From the NCBI GenBank assembly GCA_026770575.1, contig MU657164.1, positions 1,271,070-1,335,069 of the forward strand: DNA of 64,000 nucleotides, given 5' to 3'. The position numbers and the translations under genes were made by a program. Under the pieces are notes generated by a model. That model was given only the letters and a program-made list of their open reading frames with translations, was not told where the DNA came from and did no database searches. Every line of letters begins with the position of its first letter. The stretch's first letter is position 1. This document shows, one piece after another, positions 37,776 through 47,248 of the stretch. The stretch is from Pelagophyceae sp. CCMP2097. Taxonomy: Eukaryota > Sar > Pelagophyceae.

Positions 37776-37933
37776 CGCGAGTGGCTCCGCGTGAGTGGCG
37801 AGGCACCGGTTCGCGAGGCTCCGCGTGCGTTCGAACGACCGGTCGCGACGGAAGCCCCGCCGGCCGGTTTAAAGCCGCCCTTGCAAAAATCGACGATAAC
37901 CGCAACTCAGGCTCGGCGGACCGCCACGCCACG
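37776..37933 (+). promoter_or_regulatory. Conserved 5' flank of the MYND-RING family
   Basis: About 155 bp nearly identical to the reverse complement of 466-620, including GAGTGGCGAGGCACCGGTTC, CGAACGACCGGTCGCGACGG and GGCTCGGCGGACCGCCACGC just before the ATG. It also lies in the short gap to the divergent tandem-repeat gene, so it may serve both. Confidence 0.5.
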
Positions 37934-38560
37934 ATGGGCGCCGCGCCCGCCGCCGCCGCGCGCAAGCCGTGCTGCGTCTGCGCCGAGCCTGGCGGCAAGC
38001 ACTGCACCAAGTGCAAATCGCGCCACTACTGCTCCAAAAAATGCCAGCTCGTCGACTGGAAGGAGGGCGGGCACAAGGAGCAGTGCAGGCAGCTGGCCGT
38101 TGTGTTCCAGGGCCAGCTCCTCGACGAGCTCATGCCGGAAAAGCTGAAGATCAAGGAGGAGCCAGCCATCGTCGAGGGCGTCCCACCGGCTGCTGGTGCC
38201 ACGGCAGCGGCGCGCTTACCGGCTGCTCGAACGACTACGACGGCAATCGTCAAGGCCAGTGCGCTGAAGGACGGCACGCCGGACTGGCGCGGCACGTGCG
38301 CCGTCTGCCTGGACATGCTCCCGCTCGGAGCCAAAACGCAATGTTTCTACGAGTGCTGCTGCAAGACGATTTGCATTGAATGCTCCGAGAAGTGCCGGCA
38401 GCACGACGAGCGCTGCCCGCTCTGCCGGAGCGCGCCTTCCAAGTCCGATGCCGAGCGGCTGCGCCTGTTGCAAAAGCACGTGGACAAGGGCAACGCCGAG
38501 GCGCAAATCATGGTCGGAGACGCGTACCATGGTGGTCTATTCGGCCTCAAGAAGAGTTAG
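37934..38560 (+). CDS. MYND zinc finger and RING-like protein, C-terminally truncated
   Basis: 208 residues from ATG 37934, the start conserved with the gene at 465. Residues 13-50 are a MYND finger (CCVC, CTKCKSRHYCSKKC, LVDW..H..C). Residues about 117-165 form a RING-like domain (CAVCLD, CFYECCCKTICIECSEKC, CPLCRSAP). Then follow QKHVDKGNAEAQIM and a stop straight after FGLKKS. In the relative at 41971-43012 the same point (GLKKRF) continues into Sel1 repeats, so this copy lost its Sel1 domain. A ubiquitin-ligase or adaptor role is possible from the family; nothing shows the substrate. Confidence 0.8.
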   Translation: MGAAPAAAARKPCCVCAEPGGKHCTKCKSRHYCSKKCQLVDWKEGGHKEQCRQLAVVFQGQLLDELMPEKLKIKEEPAIVEGVPPAAGATAAARLPAARTTTTAIVKASALKDGTPDWRGTCAVCLDMLPLGAKTQCFYECCCKTICIECSEKCRQHDERCPLCRSAPSKSDAERLRLLQKHVDKGNAEAQIMVGDAYHGGLFGLKKS

Positions 38561-39027
38561 AATCGAGCCCTTTTTCAAAGAAGGGGCCTGGCTTCAAAGT
38601 AGGGACTTCGCTTCGAAGACAGGGCCGAGAACCGAGAACGGGGAGTTGCGGGCTCAGGGTCCCGCCGCGGTCCACAGCCTCCTCCGGTCCGGCTGCCTTA
38701 GCCCTCGCGTGAGGCAGAGAGTCGTCGACGGTTCCACAAGAAACGGCCCGACGGCCACCCGAAGAAGCTGCACCCTCGCTCCGATGGGCCGATTGACGGA
38801 GACCCAGCCGTGGCATCGAGGACCCGGGAGGCCCCGGGGACCACCGCGGACTCGGACCGCCGCGCCAAGGAGACTGCGTTCTGTTTTTTTGCAAAGTGCC
38901 AAGTGCGGGAGCACAAAAAACGGGGTCCCGAACAACGCAATAGCAATTGGCAATAGCAAGAATGCCGCCCTCGTGTATAAATTGGTGTCCGATGCAAGAT
39001 TCCGTCGTCTGTCGAGGCCAAAAGGGC
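38561..39027. other. No supported gene
   Basis: About 470 bp between the truncated MYND gene and the 3' end of the minus-strand secreted-protein gene. Sequence is unique and GC-rich, with short duplications such as AATAGCAATTGGCAATAGCAA. ORFs on either strand lack recognisable domains. Confidence 0.4.
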
Positions 39028-39668
39028 CTAAAACGTCCTTTTGCCACGGGGCGACCTCGTCTGCGGGCGGTAGCGCGACGATAGCCGGGCCTGCGCCTGC
39101 GCGAGGCGCCGTTGGCGCGCGCGCTCGTCTTGGACGACCTAGGGTGCGCGAGGCATTATGTATGCCTCAAGGTTCGTGAAATCAGGCCTTGCAGTCGTGC
39201 GATCATCTCGAGACGCCTGCAAGACGTACCTTGTAGAGCCATCCCTTGTTGTTCCAGCTGTCCATTCCCGCGACGGCGGCGACTGCGGCGACGACGGCGG
39301 CGAGGCCCAGCTTCTTCACGAGGTGCCCTCCTCCCCTAAAAATTACAAGTCGCGAGGCCCGGCGCGGTAAATCAGCCTCACGGTTCAGAGGCGCGGCGGA
39401 GCTTGGCGCACATGCGCTGGATGTCGTCGAGGCCTGCGCGTGTAGAGTGCGGGGGATAAGCGCCGGAGGCACCAATGCATCGAGAGGCAGTCTCACGCTC
39501 TACGATGCTGGGCGGGAGGGGTTTGACTCGGTCGACGACGTCGCAGAGCTTTGAGAGGCGTTGGCGATAGGCGGCGGAGAGCGGGAGCGGGCCGTCGTCT
39601 GCCGGTATCCAGCTGACGTCGAGTGATTGAACCACACCCAGCGTCAGCGCCAACCAGAGGAACCGCAT
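39028..39668 (-). CDS. Three-exon small protein with signal peptide and a hydrophobic segment
   Basis: Exon 1 39668-39382 (donor GTGAGG, phase 2), exon 2 39335-39230 (acceptor GTAATTTTTAG, donor GTACGT, phase 0), exon 3 39138-39028 (acceptor CACCCTAG, stop TAG). Lengths sum to 504, giving 167 residues, and phases agree at both junctions. The N-terminus MRFLWLALTLGVVQSLDVSW is a typical signal peptide. A Gly/Ala/Val-rich segment in exon 2 (KKLGLAAVVAAVAAVAGM) may be a membrane helix, followed by a basic, Gln/Arg-rich tail (VVQDERARQRRLAQAQARL). In an alga with complex plastids such a leader could also start plastid import. No family recognised. Confidence 0.6.
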
Positions 39669-40391
39669 GCCGACGCTTCTATCGAGCGCGGGACGGCCGA
39701 TAGAGCGGGGTGTCGGCGGGCGGCGCGTGCGCGCGTGTGACCCTTCGCCAAACTTGGAGATCGCTAAAACACGTTGGAGACTACGGACCAAACGCGCTCG
39801 CCGGGAGGTCCCTTTCGCATGAGAGAAATGTGGTACTAGAGGTATCGTCGAGAAAACCGGTCTCAAGCGACGCAAATTTTGGCTCTCGGAGGCCGCCTGC
39901 GGGTGTGGGCGTGGGCGCTATGGGCTTCCCTGCCCGCCGAAGTGTCCGTGAATGACCAGCCTCGAGGAGGGCGTGAACGAGCCTTTCCCCCACTTTGGAC
40001 TTGATATGTGCCTCCTTATCTTGATTTTGACGGGATGTTGCCTCCTTGTCGTGACGACCTGAAATTTTGGTCATCGCTGGATCGAAAGGTGGAATTCTGC
40101 TTTTGACGCAGGGCGGCTCCATACGTACTCCCCTGGAATCGCACCAATCCTAGGCGATTGCCGCGAGTGGCGCTTCAGACGAGCCAAAACTGGATTTTCG
40201 AGTTTGAACGTTTTGAACAGACGATTTCTTGAGGATCGCGGGACTCAGCGCGGCGTCCTAGACCAATCCCAACAGCCACCGCGGGCGGGGGGATTCTTTC
40301 TGCACAAAAAGAATGGGCACGTGGCCAGAACTAATCCCAAGTCGAACGTTGAAGTCGGAACCTGTCCAAAGATCGACCCAGAAATCCCAGA
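39669..40391. promoter_or_regulatory. Divergent intergenic region between the signal-peptide gene and the light-harvesting gene
   Basis: About 720 bp with no supported gene. A pair of imperfect repeats (GTGCCTCCTTATCTTGATTTTGACGGGATG followed by TTGCCTCCTTGTCGTGACG) lies at about 40006-40060. It must hold both promoters; light control is likely for the light-harvesting side but no motif proves it. Confidence 0.35.
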
Positions 40392-41688
40392 ATGAACAAG
40401 GTGCGCCCGTGCCCGCGCGCGCCCTGAGAGCGCCGCCGCGCGCCGGCGGCGCCGCGCCCTCCCAAAGGCGTCGCCTTCGCCCAGTCCCGAAAGCGGGGCC
40501 TTCGTTTCACTGGAAGAATGACTCTGAATGAACACAAAAGCCGATTGAAAGATCTCTACGTCGCGCGCACGGAACCGCCAACCGCTAGGTCCTCGTCGCC
40601 CTCCTCCTCGCCCCGGCGGCGGCGCTCGTCTCGCCGACGGTGCGGAAGCGGCGCCGATACGTTTGAACACTTCTGAAAAATGACGATAACGGGCAGAATG
40701 CCTGAGACGAGACTGCGCGTCCCCGCCCACGACGGGCGGCGTGGCGGCGGGGCTCTCGGGGCTCGAGAGCGTGGCGGCGGGGCTCCGCCTGCTCCGTCAA
40801 ACGTCACCGCAAAACCTAGGCCCAGTCGTCTTCCCGCACGTCCGTCGCCGGCGCCAAGGAAGACCTCGTCGCTCTCGCGGAATCCTTGCCGGGCCCGCCC
40901 GGATTTTGGGATCCGCTGAACTTGGCAGACCAAGACTGGGCCCTCGGCTATGCCCCCTACGGCGTCACTGCCGGCAATGAAGCTACCATCGGGTTTCTCC
41001 GCCACGCCGAGATCAAGTGAGTCTTACAAACCAACGCTCAGCACCCGAATACCTCCAAAAGGCACGGCCGCGTGGCCATGGCCGCCTTTTTGGGCTTTTG
41101 CGCGCAGTCGACGCCCCTCGTCTCGGGCGAACACACCTTCCTGCCGTACTCGGGCTACGTCGCCGGCTGCTCGCCCCAGGTCCAGTGGGACAACATCCCG
41201 CTGGCGGGCAAGGTGCGTTTTTTCAGGATTGCGTCGTACACGTTGATCTTTCCTCGCATTAGATTCAAATCTTCCTCCTTATTGGCATGCTCGAGTCGTA
41301 CGGCGAAGGCGCCCGAGCCGCGCCGGGCGAGTACACGCACTACATGCGTGGCGGCCAGCCCGGGTTCTACCCGCCCATCAAGGGGAAGAATGCGGGGCAG
41401 CTGGTGATGAACCTCTACGTACGTTGTGTCTGCGCCGACTCGTGTCTGCGTAGACGCTCTTCTTAGGACCCCTTTGGCTTTGGCTTCCGCGAGCAGGCAG
41501 CGGAGAAGCGCGCGCGCGGGCTGAAGAGCGAGATTCTGAACGGGCGGCTTGCGCAGATTGGTATCATGGGTCTCCTCGCCGAATCCAAGGTGCCGGGCGC
41601 GGTGCCGCCGTTGGCCCTCTTCCAGGACTTTCCGCGCTACGCGGGGGAGGTCATGGCGCCGTTCAGCCACGACTTCACCAACTTCTAA
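40392..41688 (+). CDS. Fucoxanthin chlorophyll a/c-binding (light-harvesting) protein
   Basis: Six coding exons: 40392-40400 (only MNK), 40589-40639, 40826-41016, 41062-41212, 41263-41418 and 41467-41688; phases agree and the sum is 780 nt (259 residues). Donors are GTGCGC, GTGCGG, GTGAGT, GTGCGT and GTACGT. The N-terminus MNKVLVALLLAPAAALVSPT is a signal peptide, as expected for import into a complex plastid. Helix 1 carries the chlorophyll-binding motif HAEIKHGRVAMAAFLGF, helix 2 IQIFLLIGMLESYGEG, and helix 3 EILNGRLAQIGIMGLLAES; a WDPLNL motif precedes helix 1. The product should bind chlorophyll a/c and carotenoids in thylakoid antennae. The 9-nt first coding exon is the least certain part. 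Confidence 0.9.
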
Positions 41689-41970
41689 ACCCGAGCCGAG
41701 GCGAGCCGACTCCGTAAAGGCCTGTTGTGATCCCGTTGCAAAATGGATAACATATCCTCGAAGCAGACCCGACTCTCCGCCTCGGTGATACCCGGTGCCG
41801 ATGCCCTTTTAAAAATTGCTTCCGGAATCTTTCCGCCAAACCCGAAACCCCCGGGCCGCGGTTGAAGCGGCGGTTCTGCACGCTCGCCTCGGCCACGAGG
41901 GGCCATCGAGGGCGCAAATTCGCACGCGCGCCCGGCCGCCTCTACACGCGGCGCCCGCCGGACCGCCAAC

Positions 41971-43012
41971 ATGGACGACGCGCCGGAAGCCACCTCTAAA
42001 AAGCCCTGCTGCGTCTGCGACGGGCCGGGCGGCCAGCACTGCACAAAGTGCAAATCGCGCCACTACTGCGGCAAAAAGTGCCAGCTCGTAGACTGGAACG
42101 AGGGCGGGCACAAGACGCTGTGCAGGCAGATGACAGCCGAGTTTCAGGACCGCCTCCTCGACGAGCTCACGCCGGAGAAGAAGCCCAAGGAAGCCGGCCA
42201 TCGTCACGCCGGCAGCTGGTTCCACGGTGCCGGCGCGCTTATCGGCTGCTCGAGCGACGGCCACGGCCACGGATACCACGCTGAACGACGACAAGTCAGC
42301 CTGGCGCGTCAAGTGTGCCATCTGCCTCGACGTGATGCCAAACGAAGATGGCGCACAAATGTTCCACTCGTGCTGCTGCAAGAAGATTTGCACGGGTTGC
42401 TCCAACAAGTGCGAGTACGACGACCGATGCCCGCTCTGCCGAGCGCCAATCCCCAATTCGGCCGCCGAGAGTTTGCGCCAGGTGCAGAAGCACGCGGACA
42501 AGGGGAACGCCGAGGCACAGTCCGTGCTCGGATGCATGTACACTATTGGTGACAAGGGTCTGAAGAAGAGGTTTAAGCGCGCGTTTCAGTTGCACAAGCT
42601 CGCAGCGGCGCAAGGGCACGCACAAGCTCAGAATGCACTGGGAAACTTTTGCCAAAGCGGCCATGGCATCAAGATCGACTCCAAGGCCGCCGCGCTGTGG
42701 TACCGACGCTCGGCCGACCAAGGATTTCCAACCGCTCAATACAATATCGGCAGGAATTTCGACAACGGCATGGGCGTGGCCCAGTCGCACGCCGAAGCCG
42801 CCAAGTGGTACCGCCTCGCCGTGGCGCAGGGCTACACGGACGCGCTCTCCAACCGTTGGAGCTACGCAAACGGCATCGGCGCGCCGCAGGACCGTGTCGA
42901 GGGACTCGAGGCGCTGCGCCTTTTCAAGCGCGCCGCGGCCAAGGGCGACGCCGGCGCCGCAGTGGAGGCACAGCGGCTCGGGGCGCACCGAGCGGCGGCG
43001 CAGGGCCGGTGA
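41971..43012 (+). CDS. MYND-RING-Sel1 protein with a frameshift between MYND and RING
   Basis: ATG 41971 opens a MYND finger (CCVC, CTKCKSRHYCGKKC, LVDW..H..C). After KKPKE the frame runs on into non-homologous sequence, while the homologous continuation (from PAIV onward) is two bases out: compared with the paralogs, two bases are missing near 42193. The second frame holds the RING-like domain (CAICLDVM, CCCKKICTGCSNKC, CPLCRAP) and about four Sel1 repeats (AFQLHKLAAAQGHAQAQNAL, AALWYRRSADQGFPTAQYNI, AAKWYRLAVAQGYTDAL) to TGA at 43010-43012. It is the only family member here with the full domain set. The shift may be a sequencing error, an unrecognised short intron or real decay. Confidence 0.75.
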
Positions 43013-43739
43013 CCCGGCAAAGAGCCCCGGACCCCTCTTCATAAGTTATGATCCACGATGATATCTACCTCGGCCATTCGGCAGAGCCGGGAAACGGGCC
43101 TCGGCATCTTCCGAGGCTCGGGACCAAGGTGGACCACCTGGGACACATGCCAACCCGAGGCTGTCAGGAAATCCGGTGGTGTTGGCCACTTTTGATCACG
43201 ACGTCGAGGGGGGTCGACGACGCCATCGCAGGAAGTGCCCTCGTGGCCCAAGCGGGTGCCCGCAAACCGCAGTCGAAGCAATGACGCGTAGCCTGCAACA
43301 GCGCGCCGCTCGGCGAGCAGCCACCCGGGAGGCTCGTGATCCAGCGCGCGCAGCCACAGGCCGCCGTCTCCGTCGCCGACGTGTGAGGAATTGAGACCCA
43401 GGGGAGAGCTGGCCGAATCACGTGCGCGTGTGTCTGCCTGCGTGCGTCGCGAAGACTCCTCATCTGCACCGTGGAGCTTCGGACCCACGACCAACGGCTG
43501 GAGCCACGCGCCGCGGCCCGCGCACACGGGGCCCCTGTAACCGCAGCCACAATGCTGCCACATCCGCGTGCAGCCTGGTCCGATGCGACCATGCAAGCTT
43601 CAAGGACTGGCGGTGGCTTGCAACTCCATTCGAGGACTGACACTGGCCCATCGCACGGCCGCTCCGAGCGATGCCGGCGGGCCCGGGCCTTCCTTCCATC
43701 TTGTGTCGTCTCGAAACTGGATGGAAGATCCGCGCGAAG

Positions 43740-44250
43740 ACTTGCACGGAATGTGCCTACAAGTACGTCGAGTACGACGATCGATGCCCATTCTGCCGGA
43801 CGCCGGCCCCAAATTCGGATATGAGCGAAAACAAACTACCACGTGACCGCGGCGGCGGCGCGAACACGGCAATACCTTCATTGGAATGTACTGACCAAGT
43901 ACTAGTACCCAAAAAGACCTTTCAGGAACGTTCTCCGGAACGATCTCTACAGGCAGAAACAATGCTCGGGAGCCATACAGTGCTTAGATAGTAGTAGGCT
44001 CTCGGCCCCTGCGGGGCCCTGTGCTGCAGAAGCACGTGGAGCCGTCAAGTGGTACCGCCTCGCCGCGACGCAGGGCTACACGGACGCGCTCTTCAACCTC
44101 GGGTGGTGTTACGTTAACGGCCGCGGCCCGCCGCAGGACCTCCACGAAGCGCTGCGCCTCCTCAAGCGCGCCGCGGCACAGGGTGACGCCGGCGCCGCGG
44201 TGGAGGCAAAACGGCTCGAGGCGCACCTCGCGGCGGCGCGCGGCCGATGA
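43740..44250 (+). pseudogene. Decayed tandem copy of the MYND-RING-Sel1 gene
   Basis: About 43740-43825 encodes the second half of the RING (KTCTECAYKYVEYDDRCPFC, RTPAPNSD). Then about 195 bp of unrelated sequence intervene, and from about 44023 come LQKHVE and the last Sel1 unit (AVKWYRLAATQGYTDALFNL to a TGA at 44248-44250). The MYND part and the inner Sel1 repeats are missing. The 3' flank (GCAAAGAGCCCCGGACCCCT, then TATGATCCACGATG and CAGAGCC) repeats that of 43013-43125, so this is a tandem duplicate that lost its interior. Confidence 0.7.
43826..44022. mobile_element. Insertion with the terminus of the foldback element family
   Basis: Sequence absent from the MYND-RING-Sel1 relatives. 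Its right end, GCCATACAGTGCTTAGATAG, then GTAGGCTCTCGGCCCCTGCGGGGCCCT, is almost identical to the right end of the foldback element at about 10032-10078. Only one terminus is recognisable, so this may be a solo or deleted copy. Confidence 0.55.
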
Positions 44251-44677
44251 CCCGGCAAAGAGCCCCGGACCCCTCTTCATAACTTATGATCCACGATGCT
44301 TTCTAACTCGGCCATCCGGCAGAGCCAGGAGACGGGCCTCGGCATCTTCTGAGGCTCGGGACCACCTTTGACCGCCGGGGACGCTCTCTAGAGCTTCTCG
44401 CCTCCGATCGAGTCGGGGGCCGGCCGCGGTTGCGGGCGCAGGCTGGCCGGGGGGCGCCAATGGCGCCACACAAACTCAGGATTGGCGGCGCATATCGCCA
44501 AACTCGGCGACACTTTTTCAGCACGCGGAGCTCCGCCGCGGCGCCGCGGCCCTCTTCGGCGCGGCCTGCGGTCGTGGACGCCCCGCGCGGGCCCGCCCCG
44601 CAGCCGCGCCGGCGCAATATCGGCAAGTCCTCTTAACGCACGAAGGGACGCGCAGTTAATAGCGCAGCAAGCGCAGC
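44251..44677. other. No supported gene; upstream region of the 2OG oxygenase
   Basis: About 430 bp of very GC-rich sequence. Apart from the duplicated 3' flank of the MYND family (to about 44365) I see nothing specific. Confidence 0.4.
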
Positions 44678-45298
44678 ATGTTCGCCACCGACGCCCCAGC
44701 GTCGCCCCCCGCGGCGCTCTCCGAGGCTGCCCTCGTCGCCGCCGTCTCTTCGCTGCGTCTGCGCGGTTTCGCGGTGATCGATGGTTTCCTGGGGCATGAG
44801 TTGAACGGTCAAGTCGCAGAGGCGTGTCTGCAAACAACAGACCTTCGCACCTCGCCCTCCGAAGACAAAATCAAACGCAAGATCGCCTTCGTCGGCGGCG
44901 GCGGCCTCTGCGACGCTGAAGTCGGCAAGGACGCCTGGCGGAGGCACTGGCTCGCCGCAGACGTCCTCCGCCAACGCCTCGCCAATCACAACGTTGCCGC
45001 GGCAAAGTCGTCTGCGGCGACGGGCCTGACGCTGTCTCGATACGAGGCCGGCGCGGCGCTGATGCGGCACTTTGATTCGCCAAAGGAGAAGCAGGGCGAA
45101 TTTTTGACGTTTTTGCATTTTCCACTATCGACGCACGGCGGCGCCCTGCGCCTCTGGCCAAACGACGGAACCGAGCCGATGGACCTCGCGTGCGACGCGG
45201 ACCGCATGCTCGTCTTCGACTCGTGTTTAGATCACCAAGTCCTCGAGCTCCTTTTCGGTGTTCGGTTTTCCCTTCAACAAACCATTTACAAGCTCTGA
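44678..45298 (+). CDS. 2-oxoglutarate/Fe(II) dioxygenase of prolyl-4-hydroxylase (EGL-9/PHD-like) type
   Basis: Single-exon ORF of 206 residues. The double-stranded beta-helix core is complete: iron ligands H and D in RYEAGAALMRHFDSP (about residue 130), the distal histidine in DSCLDHQV (about 187) and the 2-oxoglutarate-binding arginine eight residues later (GVRFSLQQTIYKL). GGALRLWPND and DRMLVFDS match the usual strands of PHD-type enzymes. Such enzymes hydroxylate proline using O2, 2-oxoglutarate, Fe(II) and ascorbate; substrates in algae may be Skp1-like or ribosomal proteins, but this is not visible here. There is no targeting peptide, so it is probably cytosolic or nuclear. Convergent with the WD40 gene. 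Confidence 0.8.
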   Translation: MFATDAPASPPAALSEAALVAAVSSLRLRGFAVIDGFLGHELNGQVAEACLQTTDLRTSPSEDKIKRKIAFVGGGGLCDAEVGKDAWRRHWLAADVLRQRLANHNVAAAKSSAATGLTLSRYEAGAALMRHFDSPKEKQGEFLTFLHFPLSTHGGALRLWPNDGTEPMDLACDADRMLVFDSCLDHQVLELLFGVRFSLQQTIYKL

Positions 45299-45518
45299 CA
45301 CCCCTAAGCAACTGTATTGATTTACTCGTAGACCCCTCCGGACTCCAGTCCCACCCAGGGTGGATTCTAAGCAACCAAGCACCACAGAGACCCCTCGCCG
45401 CTCGCGAGTCGAGAGGCACGGGGGCCATCGCCAGCCCCGTCGGGATCCCGGGGCCGCCAAAGACTCAGGCTGCGGGGACCGTCCCACTGGGCTTTTATGA
45501 GAGACTAAGAGCACGACA

Positions 45519-46600
45519 CTAGAGTGAAACGTCCCAGAGCCGCGCCGTCTTGTCGTGGCTTGCTGTCACGAGGCGCTCGCCGTTCGGCGAGAACGAGCAG
45601 CATTCGACGACGTCGGTGTGGCCCTCGAGCGTCCTCAGCAGCACGGCCGTCTCGGCGTCCCAGAGCCGCACCGTCCTGTCCTCGCTCGCCGTCACGATGC
45701 GCGTGCAGTCGGGCGAGAACGCGCAGCACCAGACAGGGGCGGTGTGCCCCTCGAGTGTTGTAAGCAGCACGCCCGTCTCGGCGTCCCACAGCTGCGCCGT
45801 ACCGTTGTAGCTCGCCGTCACGACGCGCTCGCCGTCGGGCGGGAACGCGCAGCTCGTCACGAAAGTAGTGTGGCTCTCGAGCGTCAGGAGCAGCCCGCCC
45901 GTCTCCGCAATCCAGAGCCGCGCCGTACCGTCGCGGCTAGCCGTCACGATGCGCTTGCCGTCGGGCGAGAACGCGCAGCACCAGACAGAGCCGTTGTGCC
46001 CCTCGAGCGTCGTCAGCAGCGCGCCCGTCTCGGCATCCCACAGCCGCGGCGTCCCGTCCCAGCTCACCGTCGCGACGCGTTTGCCGTCGGGCGAGAACGC
46101 GCAGCCGGTGACTCCGTCGGTGTGCCCCTCGAGCGTCACTTGCAGCGCGCCCGTCTCGACGTCTCAGAGCCGCGCCGTATCATCCCAGCTCGCCGTCACG
46201 ATGCGCGTGCCGTTGGGCGAGAAAGCGCAGCACGAGACGACGAAGGTGTGCCCCTCGAGCGTCGTGAGCAGCGCTTTTGTCTCGGCGTCCCAAAGCCGCA
46301 CCGTCCCGTCGTCGCTTGCCGTCGCGATGCGCTTGCTGTCGGGCGAGAACGCGCAGCTCCTGACGCCGCCGGTATGCCCCTTGAGGATGGCGGTGCCCTT
46401 CAAAACTCGGCCCTTCCACCGGTCCTCCAAAATAAGTCTGCGCACGGCCGGCGCCACGCCCCGCGCAGCTCGAGCGACGCGTTTCGTTACGCAGAGCGCG
46501 TTCGTCGAGGCCGCCAGCCGCAGGATGGGCGCGAGGAGGTCGCTCAGCTCAAAGACGTCGAGGATCGGGCGCGGCCGCGAGGCGTGCCGACGGCGTCCAT
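45519..46600 (-). CDS. Seven-repeat WD40 protein, F-box-like N-terminus, with an in-frame TGA
   Basis: Seven WD40 repeats of about 42 residues (GHTGGVRSCAFSPDSKRIAT..DGTVRLWD and similar) fill 46400-45519 and would close a seven-blade propeller. In repeat 2 the final Trp codon TGG is TGA (46166-46164), splitting the frame into 46457-46167 and 46139-45519 (first in-frame ATG downstream); one base substitution explains it. Upstream, the same frame is open to 46613 and reads VFELSDLLAPILRLA and LCVTKRVARAARG, resembling an F-box, but its ATG (46600, MDAVGTPRG) lies one frame out. F-box/WD40 proteins recruit substrates to SCF ubiquitin ligases. Two lesions suggest a recent pseudogene or sequence errors. 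Confidence 0.7.
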
Positions 46601-46621
46601 CGTGCCCCAGCCGTTATTCAA

Positions 46622-46765
46622 TCCAGGCTCCCGAGGAAGCCGTACAATTGTAGTAATCCTTATTTAAGGTCCGCTAGGAAAATCGACCCGTTCGTCAGGA
46701 ACATGGACTTCGAACATTGTTCCTGACCAACGGATCTTAAACCTTCGGGAGCCTGAAGAATGCCA
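46622..46765. mobile_element. Hairpin element (imperfect inverted repeat)
   Basis: CCAGGCTCCCGAGG..TTATTTAAGGTCCG..GTTCGTCAGGAACATG pairs with CATTGTTCCTGACCAACGGA..CTTAAACCTTCGGGAGCCTGAAG. A related half-copy is at 49215-49290. It sits just upstream (5') of the WD40 gene. Confidence 0.7.
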
Positions 46766-47248
46766 GCGACGCGCCCCCGCGGCCATCGAGGGTCGCTCCA
46801 ACAGCTCTGAGAGGGTCGCTCCAAAGGGCAGACGGGCAGCTGCCGACGGGGCGAAAAGTTGCTTTCAATCGATAAGTTGCTTCCATTATCCGGATAGAAA
46901 GTCGGAGGCCGCGGTGGGCCGTCACACCGAAACCGTGAGCGCCAAGACGGCCGCGCAGCGCCGCAGCGCCGTCGCCTACGGGGGCCGTCGCGCACGCGCG
47001 TCAAAGGCGGCCACAAAGGACGGCTCGTCGCGTTACGCGTGGCCACCTCGTCGCGTTACGAAGAAAGGACCCTTTCCCCGGTACATGCACCCGCAGCGCC
47101 CTTTGGCTTCGCATTTCGGCTCACGGTTGTGCATGCGGCGGGTCCAAGGTCGCGGGCGAGGTGGGCCTGGAGCTCTCGGGCGAGGTGAGCTGCTGCCGCG
47201 GAGAATATGATGGCCCTCACCTACTTGCAGCTTCGACTCTCCAATCCC
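46766..47248. other. No supported gene
   Basis: About 480 bp. A short segment 47140-47187 (VAGEVGLELSGE before GTGAGC) could be an isolated plus-strand exon, but no partner exon was found. Confidence 0.3.

Noticed and set aside
38376..39179. 267-codon plus-strand ORF
   Set aside because: It starts inside the MYND-RING gene in a shifted frame and overlaps the better supported minus-strand three-exon gene.
45555..46667. Long plus-strand ORFs opposite the WD40 gene
   Set aside because: Shadows of the repetitive WD40 codons; the minus strand carries seven clear WD40 repeats.
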